Below, in pieces: positions 1-5,332 of a stretch of 5,332 nucleotides of DNA. This DNA comes from an uncultured beta proteobacterium (GTDB lineage Bacteria; Pseudomonadota; Gammaproteobacteria; Burkholderiales; Burkholderiaceae_C), in the NCBI GenBank assembly GCA_903928325.1, contig CAIYQF010000486.1, forward strand, positions 1 through 5,332, written 5' to 3'. The notes beneath the pieces were generated by a model. That model did no database searches, was not told the origin of the DNA, and saw only the letters and a list, made by a program, of their open reading frames with translations. Every line of letters begins with the position of its first letter. Within the stretch, counting starts at the first letter, position 1. The position numbers and the translations under genes were made by a program.

Positions 1-506
1 ATATAGGGGTGGGTCTTGGGGTCCACATTGGGGTTGACGCGGATGCTGATGGGCGCGCGCACGCGCATCCCCAGCGCCACCGCATTGAGCACGTCGATTT
101 CTGCTTCGCTCTCCACATTGAAGCAGCCAATGCCCGCAGCCAGCGCCTGGCGCATTTCCTCGCGCGTTTTGCCCACGCCCGAAAAAATCACCTTAGACAT
201 GTCGCCGCCCGCAGCCTGCACACGGGCTAGTTCGCCCGCCGACACAATGTCAAACCCGCATCCGGCCTGGGCGAACACCTGTAGCACCGCCAGCGTGGAA
301 TTGGCCTTCATAGCGTAGCAAATCTGCGCGTCGCGCCCGGCAAAGCCGCGCTGGTAGGCTGCCAGGGCGCCGAGCATGGCCGCCTTGGAGTAGACAAACA
401 GAGGCGTGCCATATTCCTGCGCCAGGGCGCCCAAGGCGCAGCCCTCGGCGTGAAGCTGGTCGCCGATGTGGTGGAAATGGGGGTGGCCAGGAAGGGTGGA
501 TTGCAT
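1..506 (-). CDS. lysA: Diaminopimelate decarboxylase, N-terminal 168 residues (cut by window edge)
   Basis: LysA is a cytoplasmic PLP enzyme that decarboxylates meso-diaminopimelate to L-lysine, the last step of lysine synthesis. The reverse complement from the ATG at 506-504 reads 168 residues without a stop and runs off the left edge, so roughly the last 60% is missing. Visible family hallmarks are the PLP-binding motif YAMKAN at residues 64-69, with K67 as the Schiff-base lysine, then GCGFDIVSAGEL (82-93), FSGVGKT (108-114), FNVESE (129-134) and RVNPNVDPKTHPY (156-168). These belong to the alanine-racemase-like TIM barrel of fold-type III decarboxylases. The start fits the usual short N-terminal arm before the barrel. 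The Shine-Dalgarno sequence is weak, and the lptM stop lies 10 bp upstream, which suggests cotranscription with lptM. Ornithine/arginine decarboxylases of this fold are alternatives, but the motifs and the lptM linkage favour lysA. Confidence 0.96.
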   Translation of the reverse strand, partial: MQSTLPGHPHFHHIGDQLHAEGCALGALAQEYGTPLFVYSKAAMLGALAAYQRGFAGRDAQICYAMKANSTLAVLQVFAQAGCGFDIVSAGELARVQAAGGDMSKVIFSGVGKTREEMRQALAAGIGCFNVESEAEIDVLNAVALGMRVRAPISIRVNPNVDPKTHPY

Positions 507-516
507 GAATAAGTTT

Positions 517-693
517 TCAGGAAGCCCGCAATGGGGCGATGATCGGCTTTGGGACCAGAGCCACGTGCAAATCCGGCGCTTGGGCCAGCTTTTGCGGCAG
601 GTACAGCGGCCCGGTTTGCCCGCAGCCTGCTAGATTCAGCGCAGTGGCCAGCGCCAATGCGGTGGCGAGCCGATTTTTTAAGATTTTCAACAT
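517..693 (-). CDS. lptM: LptM (YifL-type) small outer-membrane lipoprotein
   Basis: This 58-residue protein has a typical lipoprotein signal: basic start (MLKILKNRL), an alanine/leucine-rich hydrophobic stretch (about 9-22) and the lipobox LAGC with C24 as the predicted acylated cysteine. It is followed at once by the family signature GQTGPLYLP (25-33), then a short proline-rich tail. LptM is known in Escherichia coli to bind the LptD-LptE translocon and help LptD form its native disulfides during LPS export assembly; the role here is inferred from that. The length is within the usual range for the family. The start ATG at 693-691 is the only one that gives a proper signal peptide, although the frame stays open upstream through the antisense of cyaY. 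The gene sits between cyaY (divergent, 12 bp) and lysA (same strand, 10 bp downstream), the usual proteobacterial setting. No clear Shine-Dalgarno sequence precedes it. Confidence 0.92.
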   Translation of the reverse strand: MLKILKNRLATALALATALNLAGCGQTGPLYLPQKLAQAPDLHVALVPKPIIAPLRAS

Positions 694-705
694 GGTGAAA
701 TTGTA

Positions 706-1035
706 ATGACCGACCTTGAGTTCCAGGACCGCGCCGAATCCCTGCTGCAAGCGCTGGAGGCGCAGTGTGATCTTTTGAATGACCGCAGCGACGTGGACAT
801 CGACAACCAGCGGGTAGGCGGCATGGTGACGCTGACCTTTGCCAACCGCAGCCAAATCATTGTGAACCTGCAAAAGCCGCTGCAAGAGGTGTGGATGGCG
901 GCGCGCTCGGGCGGCTACCACTACCGGTGGCTGGACGGTAGCTGGCAAGACACCAAGGGCCAGGGCGAGTTCTTCGCGGCGTTGAGCCGCGACGCCAGTG
1001 CGCAGGCGGGGCTGGACCTGCGCTTTGGCCTTTGA
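706..1035 (+). CDS. cyaY: Iron donor/frataxin protein CyaY
   Basis: CyaY is the bacterial frataxin, a small cytoplasmic iron-binding protein that interacts with IscS and tunes Fe-S cluster assembly. The 109-residue product is full length for the family. It begins with the acidic N-terminal helix ([18 protein letters not shown]), whose Asp and Glu residues form the iron-binding ridge. Next comes the [17 protein letters not shown] strand region (29-45), then the conserved INLQ-like motif (here [14 protein letters not shown], 52-65), SGGYHYRW (68-75) and a C-terminal helix with GEFFAAL (87-93). The ATG has a weak GGTGAA ribosome binding site at 694-699. It diverges from lptM with 12 bp between starts, so its promoter must overlap lptM coding sequence. 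Its stop is 4 bp from the stop of the convergent PBP1A gene. All conserved blocks are present and nothing suggests damage. Confidence 0.96.
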   Translation: MTDLEFQDRAESLLQALEAQCDLLNDRSDVDIDNQRVGGMVTLTFANRSQIIVNLQKPLQEVWMAARSGGYHYRWLDGSWQDTKGQGEFFAALSRDASAQAGLDLRFGL

Positions 1036-1039
1036 AGGT

Positions 1040-3430
1040 TCAGTTGCGAAACAGGTCCAGTATGGATTTTTGCTCTTCAGCCGCTGTGGGCGAACGCGCG
1101 GGGGCGGTGGCAGCAGGTTTATCGCCCGTCGCACCCAGTGCGCCGATGCCGGTAGTTTTGGCGAACTCTTCGTAATACCACTCGTTGTTCAGTCGCACCA
1201 CGCCTTCGGGCGGCTCGGGCTCGGTCACGGGAACGTTTTTAAGCGCCGTCTCCATGAAGCTGATCCACACCGGCAGGCTCAAGCCGCCGCCGGTTTCGCG
1301 GTCACCGAGCTTGCGCGGTGTGTCGTAGCCGATCCAAGTGACCGCCGTCAAAGTGGGTTGGTAGCCCGCGAACCAGGCGTCCATGGAGTCGTTGGTGGTG
1401 CCGGTCTTGCCATAAATGTCAGGGCGTTTGAGTGTGGCCTGCGCGCGCGCAGCGGTACCGGTGCGTGTGACCTCCTGTAGCAGGCTGCTCATCATGAAGG
1501 CGTTGCGCGGCTCAATGGCGCGATTGGCTTCACCTGCAATGGGCGCCGGGGTCTCTACCAAGACCTTGCCCCGTTGCTCGCTGACCTTGGAAACCAACCA
1601 CGGGCTGATGCGAAAGCCTCCATTGGCGAAGACCGAGTAGCCGGTGGCCAATTGCATGGGTGTGACCGAGCCCGCTCCGAGTGCCATGGTCAGGTAGGGC
1701 GGGTGCTTTTCCGGGTCAAAGCCAAAGCGGCTGATCCATTCCTGGGCGTACGAGGTGCCAATGGATTGCAATATCTGGATCGAAATCATATTTTTGGACT
1801 TGGCCAGGGCACGGCGCAGGGTCATGGGGCCTTCAAAGGTTCCGTCGTAATTCTTGGGCTCCCAGGGTTGGCCGCCCGTCACCCCGGCGTCAAAGAACAA
1901 AGGTGCGTCGTTGACGACCGTCGACGCGGTGAAGCCTTTTTCCAGTGCTGCGGAATAGATAAACGGCTTGAAACTCGATCCCGGTTGACGCCAGGCCTGG
2001 GTGACGTGGTTGAACTTGTTCTTGCCGAAGTCAAAGCCGCCGACCAAGGCCTTGATGGCCCCGTCGCGCGGATCGAGGGCAAAAAATGCGCCCTCTACTT
2101 CGGGCAACTGGGTGATTTCCCACGTCCCTTTGCTGGTCTTGACTACCCGGATGATCGCACCGGGCCGGATGCGGATATTGGGAGCGGCTTTTTCCGATAG
2201 GCCGGACTGCGCCGGTTTGAGGCCATCGCCCGTGATCTCCAACTCCTCAGCCCCCGGGCGTTGCGCCACGATGCGTTTGGCCTCGGCCTGGATGACCACA
2301 GCAGACAGCACGTCGCCATTGTCCGGATGCTCGTCGAGCACTTCATCGACCGCGTCTTCCACCTCCTGCGCATCTTTGGGCAGGGTGATGAACTTCTCTG
2401 GGCCCCGGTAGATCTGGCGCCGCTCAAAGTCCATGATGCCTTGGCGCAAGGCTTTGTAGGCCGCTTCTTGCTGGGCGCTGACCAGCGTGGTGCGCACGTC
2501 CAGGCCACGGGTATAGGTTTCATCGCCATATTGGCCGTACATAAGCTGGCGTACCATTTCGGCCACGTATTCCGCGTGCACCTGGGGTCGGTTGGCTGCG
2601 GTTTTGACCTGCAAAACTTCCTTTTTCGCCGCCTCGGCTTGGGCCGGGGTAATAAACCCGTTTTCCAGCATGCGCTCGATGATGTACTGCTGGCGAATGC
2701 GCGCGCGCCGTGGGTTCTTGATCGGGTTGTAAGCCGAGGGTGCTTTGGGCAGGCCCGCCAGCATGGCGGCTTCGGCAATGCTGATATTTTTTAATGGTTT
2801 GCCAAAGTAGGTCTCGCAGGCTGCGGCAAAACCATAGGCCCGGTTGCCCAAAAATATCTGGTTCATATAGATTTCCAGAATCTGGTCTTTGCTGAGGTTG
2901 TTTTCCAGCTTGAGCGTAAGCAAGACCTCGTAAATCTTTCGGGTAAAGGTCTTTTCGGTGGATAGGTAGACGTTTCGTGCCACTTGCATGGTGATGGTGG
3001 AGGCGCCCTGGCTCTTGGACCGCCCAATATTGGCCAGGGCCGCGCGCACCATGCCCACGTAGTCGATTCCGCCGTGCTGAAAAAACCGCGCGTCTTCAAT
3101 CGCCAAAATCGCATTTTTCATCACCAGGGGAATCTCGGCGATGGGGGTGAGCGTGCGGTGCTCTTCGCCAAACTCTCCGATTAAATCGCCCTCGGCCGAA
3201 AAAATGCGCAAGGGTAGTTTGGGGTGGTAATCCTCCAAGTCAGAAATATCTGGCAGGTTGGGATAGGCCAGCGCCATGGCGATGGCCACCAGTATCAGCA
3301 CGGAGGCGATACCAGCGAGCCCCAAGCCGGCCAGGACCATCGCGATGTGCGCCATCCAACCCAAAACAGAGCGGGAGCCAGGGTTTTGGCTGGGCGTACC
3401 GTTTTCCGGTGGTTTAGAGGTTGATGGCAT
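1040..3430 (-). CDS. mrcA: Class A penicillin-binding protein 1A (bifunctional peptidoglycan synthase)
   Basis: Also called ponA. This inner-membrane enzyme polymerises lipid II into glycan strands and cross-links the stem peptides on the periplasmic side. The 796-residue product has a short polar cytoplasmic tail (1-24), one membrane segment (about 25-56), and a GT51 glycosyltransferase domain (about 75-250) with AIEDARFFQHGG (catalytic E112), QGASTITMQVARN (141-153) and RKIYEVLLTLKLE (164-176). An OB-like insert typical of proteobacterial PBP1A follows (about 310-430). The transpeptidase domain has all three motifs: SSFK with nucleophile S485, SKN at 545-547 and KTGT at 675-678. A Pro/Ala-rich tail ends in SILDLFRN. 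The chosen ATG (3430-3428) gives the usual short tail before the membrane segment; the frame is open upstream to 3616, but that stretch is not PBP-like. No good Shine-Dalgarno precedes the start. It is divergent from pilM, as in Pseudomonas, and convergent with cyaY. Confidence 0.96.
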   Translation of the reverse strand: MPSTSKPPENGTPSQNPGSRSVLGWMAHIAMVLAGLGLAGIASVLILVAIAMALAYPNLPDISDLEDYHPKLPLRIFSAEGDLIGEFGEEHRTLTPIAEIPLVMKNAILAIEDARFFQHGGIDYVGMVRAALANIGRSKSQGASTITMQVARNVYLSTEKTFTRKIYEVLLTLKLENNLSKDQILEIYMNQIFLGNRAYGFAAACETYFGKPLKNISIAEAAMLAGLPKAPSAYNPIKNPRRARIRQQYIIERMLENGFITPAQAEAAKKEVLQVKTAANRPQVHAEYVAEMVRQLMYGQYGDETYTRGLDVRTTLVSAQQEAAYKALRQGIMDFERRQIYRGPEKFITLPKDAQEVEDAVDEVLDEHPDNGDVLSAVVIQAEAKRIVAQRPGAEELEITGDGLKPAQSGLSEKAAPNIRIRPGAIIRVVKTSKGTWEITQLPEVEGAFFALDPRDGAIKALVGGFDFGKNKFNHVTQAWRQPGSSFKPFIYSAALEKGFTASTVVNDAPLFFDAGVTGGQPWEPKNYDGTFEGPMTLRRALAKSKNMISIQILQSIGTSYAQEWISRFGFDPEKHPPYLTMALGAGSVTPMQLATGYSVFANGGFRISPWLVSKVSEQRGKVLVETPAPIAGEANRAIEPRNAFMMSSLLQEVTRTGTAARAQATLKRPDIYGKTGTTNDSMDAWFAGYQPTLTAVTWIGYDTPRKLGDRETGGGLSLPVWISFMETALKNVPVTEPEPPEGVVRLNNEWYYEEFAKTTGIGALGATGDKPAATAPARSPTAAEEQKSILDLFRN

Positions 3431-3667
3431 AAAAAATGGTGGTGAAACCCTGGGGATCTTCAAGCGCTGCGCAATGCGGGTGCCGTCCCCAGGGACAAAT
3501 GTCGGCGGTTGTGCGTGCCTGAGCCCGCAGCCGCCTATGGTATCCGACCCAAAAATACCCCTGTTGCTTGCCTTGCACAAGGCCAAAGCAGAAAAAACTA
3601 CTGCTATTATTGCCAATCGTTTTTGTTTTAAATCATATAAAAAATAAAAATACCGGATTACAGATTG
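3431..3667. promoter_or_regulatory. Divergent ponA/pilM intergenic region with AT-rich tract
   Basis: These 237 bp separate the two divergent start codons and must carry the promoters of both genes unless they lie further inside them. About 3591-3662 is markedly AT-rich against GC-rich surroundings, with several A and T tracts. For pilM a weak candidate is TTGCCA (3610-3615) and TATAAA (3636-3641), but the 20-bp spacer is longer than ideal. For ponA a weak minus-strand candidate is TTGTGC (3580-3575) and TATTTT (3557-3552) with a 17-bp spacer, giving a leader of over 100 nt. Neither is convincing alone. The region is non-coding as far as I can tell; the ponA frame stays open here but has no family resemblance. 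Confidence 0.5.
3448..3494. repeat. Inverted repeat / possible stem-loop in the ponA leader
   Basis: CCCTGGGGA at 3448-3456 is matched exactly by its reverse complement TCCCCAGGG at 3486-3494, giving two 9-bp arms around a 29-nt loop. The right arm also sits inside a separate short palindrome, GTCCC-CA-GGGAC (3485-3496). The near arm ends 17 nt upstream of the ponA start codon. It could be an RNA hairpin in the ponA leader, an operator, or chance in GC-rich DNA. No T-run follows, so it does not look like an intrinsic terminator. Confidence 0.45.
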
Positions 3668-4741
3668 ATGAACATGGCTTCAATTTTCAGACGCGGATCA
3701 GACGAAATGTTTGGTGTGGACGTCAGCGCGTCGGCTATCAAGCTTGTGGGTTTGGGGGGCGTAAAAGAGCGGCTGGTCCTGGAACACTGCGCCATGGACC
3801 CGTTGAGCGCGGGTTGTGTGATTGACGGCACGATCGAAAAAGTGGACGAGGCTGCTGCTGCCTTACAAAGGCTGGTAAAGCGAACCGGCGCCAAAGCCAA
3901 AAAGATCGCACTCGCGCTGCCATCGTCATCGGTAATTACCAAAAAAATCGCCATCCCCGCAGGTCTAACACCGTTGGAAATGGAAGAACAGGTGGATGTC
4001 GAAGCCAAGCAATACATTCCCTTTCCCTTGGAGGATGTGAGCCTTGATTTTTTTGACATGGGCCTGAGTCCTGAGCGGCCAGGGCAGGCCGATGTGCTGA
4101 TCGCCGCAGCGCGACGCGAGCATGTCCAAAATTTGCAGGACTTTGCCGAGGCGGCAGGCATGGTTCCCGTCATCGTGGACGTGCATTCCTATGCCTTGCG
4201 TCTGGCCATTGGCCGGATACTTGATGTTCAGGCCAAAACCACGCCCGGAACACTGTCCGTGCTCTACAAATTGGGCGCGCATAAAACATCGTTGCAGGTC
4301 TTGCGTGGCAAAGACATCGTTTATGAGCGCGACCAAACGGTCGGCGGTGCGCAGCTCACCCAAAAGATTGCCAGCCACTATGGACTCTCTGCTGCTGAGG
4401 CGGAGAGCAAAAAGTGCGTTGGCAATCTGGGGCCCGGCTACGAAGCCACTGTCTTGGCCCCATTTGTGGCGACCTTGGTCCAGGAGCTGGCACGCGGCCT
4501 GCAACTGTTTTTCAACAGTACCCCCTACAACAAAGTCAACCAGGTATTTTTGGCCGGTGGCGGGGCGCTGTTGGGTGGATTGGCAGCGGCCGTAGCTACC
4601 GAAACGCAGGTTCCGTGCAGCATCGTCAATCCGTTTGAAGGCATGGTGGTGGGCGCCGCTATCCAACGCAAGCACGTCTTGCAAGACGCGCCCGCCTACC
4701 TCGGTGCATGTGGATTGGCGCTGCGGAGGTTCTTCAATTGA
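3668..4741 (+). CDS. pilM: Type IV pilus assembly protein PilM (actin-like ATPase fold)
   Basis: PilM is a cytoplasmic FtsA/actin-like protein that docks on the N-terminal peptide of PilN and links the PilN-PilO-PilP-PilQ alignment complex to the pilus motor side. The 357-residue product has the usual length. The phosphate-1 motif FGVDVSASAIKLV is at 15-27, followed by ALALPSSSVITKKI (81-94), EAKQYIPFPLEDVSLDF (112-128), GGAQLTQKI (226-234), the FFNSTPYNKVNQVFLAGGGA block (281-300, adenosine-binding side) and NPFEGM (321-326). In the phosphate-2 segment LYKLGAHKTSLQVLRG (199-214), lysine 201 stands where an acidic residue is usual. Start choice is uncertain: TTG at 3665, ATG at 3668 and ATG at 3674 are all in frame; I take 3668, with a weak GGA at 3655-3657. 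The gene heads the pil operon and overlaps pilN by 4 nt. Confidence 0.95.
   Translation: MNMASIFRRGSDEMFGVDVSASAIKLVGLGGVKERLVLEHCAMDPLSAGCVIDGTIEKVDEAAAALQRLVKRTGAKAKKIALALPSSSVITKKIAIPAGLTPLEMEEQVDVEAKQYIPFPLEDVSLDFFDMGLSPERPGQADVLIAAARREHVQNLQDFAEAAGMVPVIVDVHSYALRLAIGRILDVQAKTTPGTLSVLYKLGAHKTSLQVLRGKDIVYERDQTVGGAQLTQKIASHYGLSAAEAESKKCVGNLGPGYEATVLAPFVATLVQELARGLQLFFNSTPYNKVNQVFLAGGGALLGGLAAAVATETQVPCSIVNPFEGMVVGAAIQRKHVLQDAPAYLGACGLALRRFFN
4725..4729 (+). promoter_or_regulatory. Ribosome binding site of pilN (GGAGG)
   Basis: GGAGG lies within the last codons of pilM and ends 8 nt before the TTG at 4738-4740. It is the best Shine-Dalgarno sequence at any start in the window and decides the unusual pilN start. 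The arrangement also suggests translational coupling with pilM. Confidence 0.8.
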
Positions 4742-5332
4742 TCTTCCTCAACCTCCTGCCCCACCGCGAGGCGGCCCGCGTTCGCAGGCGGCAGCAGTTC
4801 TACCAGGTACTGGCCTTGTCGGCGCTGGTGGGCGTGGTGATTTCTGCTGGCGTGATGGGCTGGTTTTATTCCGCTATTGCCTCGCAGGGGCAAACCAATC
4901 TGGTGTTGGAGCGTGAAATCAAGGTCCTTGACCAACAAAACCAGGACGTGAAAGACCTGGAGGCACAAATTGTGGCGCTCAAATTGCGCCAGCGCGCAGT
5001 AGAGGACTTGCAGTCGGATCGCAATGTGACGGTGCGCCTTATCAGTGAGCTTGCCAGGCAATTTCCCTCAGGAATATTACTAAGTGCCGTGACCCAGACC
5101 GGCGCCGATATATCGATCTCCGGCATCGCGCAGACCAACGAAAAAGTGTCCGAATTGCTGGTGAATTTGGGCAAGGCTGGCGGTTGGTTCGCCAAGCCAG
5201 AGCTGGTGGAAATCAAGTCCGATTCGTATTCCTTGCCCACCAAGGTTCAAATTCCTGTCGTGGACTTCAAGCTGCGGGCGGCTTTGGTGCGCAAGGCTAC
5301 GCCAGAAACCCCCGCTCCAGAGCCCGAGGTCG
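4738..5332 (+). CDS. pilN: Type IV pilus assembly protein PilN (cut by window edge)
   Basis: PilN is a bitopic inner-membrane protein that forms a heterodimer with PilO in the pilus alignment complex; its cytoplasmic N-terminus binds PilM. The reading frame starts at TTG and gives 198 residues before running off the right edge. The first residues, MIFLNLLPHRE, are the conserved PilM-binding motif, followed by a basic stretch RVRRRQ (14-19). One membrane segment spans about 23-45. A helical, probably coiled-coil region rich in Leu, Glu, Gln and Lys follows (about 52-92), then a small periplasmic alpha/beta domain (about 95-180) of the ferredoxin-like kind seen in this family. The visible end is Pro/Glu-rich (PETPAPEPEV), so the stop is probably close, since family members are about 200 residues. 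TTG is chosen because it sits exactly at the conserved motif, follows GGAGG and overlaps the pilM stop as TTGA. pilO is expected next. Confidence 0.94.
   Translation, partial: MIFLNLLPHREAARVRRRQQFYQVLALSALVGVVISAGVMGWFYSAIASQGQTNLVLEREIKVLDQQNQDVKDLEAQIVALKLRQRAVEDLQSDRNVTVRLISELARQFPSGILLSAVTQTGADISISGIAQTNEKVSELLVNLGKAGGWFAKPELVEIKSDSYSLPTKVQIPVVDFKLRAALVRKATPETPAPEPEV

Noticed and set aside
9..318. Two overlapping plus-strand open frames at the left end.
   Set aside because: The minus strand here encodes the clear LysA catalytic barrel with the PLP lysine, so these are antisense shadows.
694..1134. Upstream extension of the lptM frame on the minus strand (a 205-codon open frame in total).
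   Set aside because: It runs antisense through all of cyaY; only the last 58 codons have a signal peptide, lipobox and LptM signature.
1574..2794. Two long plus-strand open frames (1574-2200 and 2261-2794) opposite the PBP1A gene.
   Set aside because: They are antisense to well-conserved coding sequence, show no domain-like composition or good start signals, and such shadow frames are common in GC-rich genes.
3448..3494. The inverted repeat as an intrinsic terminator.
   Set aside because: The loop is long, no T-run follows the stem in either direction, and the site lies between divergent starts where no transcript needs to end.
3431..3616. In-frame upstream extension of the PBP1A gene by 62 codons (start at 3616).
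   Set aside because: The added residues do not resemble a PBP1A N-terminus, the stretch includes the inverted repeat and part of the AT-rich promoter-like tract, and the family normally has only a short tail before the membrane segment.
3665..3667. TTG at 3665 as the pilM start.
   Set aside because: The ATG directly after it is a stronger start codon and costs only one residue; no ribosome binding site favours the TTG.
3965..4684. A 239-codon minus-strand open frame opposite pilM.
   Set aside because: It lies fully within conserved pilM sequence, has no recognisable motif and no ribosome binding site; best explained as a shadow of GC-rich codon use.

Overview
The window looks like core chromosome of a betaproteobacterium, most likely Burkholderiales and probably Comamonadaceae-like. 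This is inferred from the high-GC coding sequence, the protein sequences and the gene order (lysA-lptM, then cyaY, then a PBP1A gene divergent from pilM-pilN). No taxonomic search was possible. Six protein genes fill almost the whole window. I see no RNA gene, mobile element, CRISPR array or sign of recent transfer.

Left part (1-1035): lysA (diaminopimelate decarboxylase, cut by the left edge) and the small lipoprotein gene lptM lie on the minus strand, 10 bp apart, probably as one transcript. The frataxin gene cyaY diverges from lptM with only 12 bp between the two start codons. CyaY handles iron for Fe-S cluster assembly, LptM helps LptD mature in LPS transport, and LysA makes lysine from the meso-diaminopimelate that is also a peptidoglycan precursor.

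Middle (1040-3430): a complete class A penicillin-binding protein gene of the PBP1A type (ponA/mrcA) on the minus strand, with intact glycosyltransferase and transpeptidase motifs. Its stop codon is 4 bp from that of cyaY, so the two genes converge with almost no gap.

Intergenic region (3431-3667): 237 bp between the divergent ponA and pilM. It has a perfect 9-bp inverted repeat on the ponA side and a strongly AT-rich tract on the pilM side. The promoters of both genes should lie here, but no strong sigma-70 match is visible.

Right part (3668-5332): pilM and pilN, the start of the type IV pilus alignment operon, which in relatives continues as pilO-pilP-pilQ. pilN begins with a TTG codon that overlaps the pilM stop by 4 nt and follows a good GGAGG ribosome binding site. 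PilM is a cytoplasmic actin-fold protein that binds the N-terminal peptide of the inner-membrane protein PilN. Pairing of ponA with the pilMNOPQ operon is a known arrangement (for example in Pseudomonas) and places wall synthesis next to a wall-spanning machine.

I found no undescribed system. The points most worth a second look are the lysine at the usual acidic position of the PilM phosphate-2 motif, the hairpin and missing Shine-Dalgarno ahead of ponA, and the very tight gene junctions.
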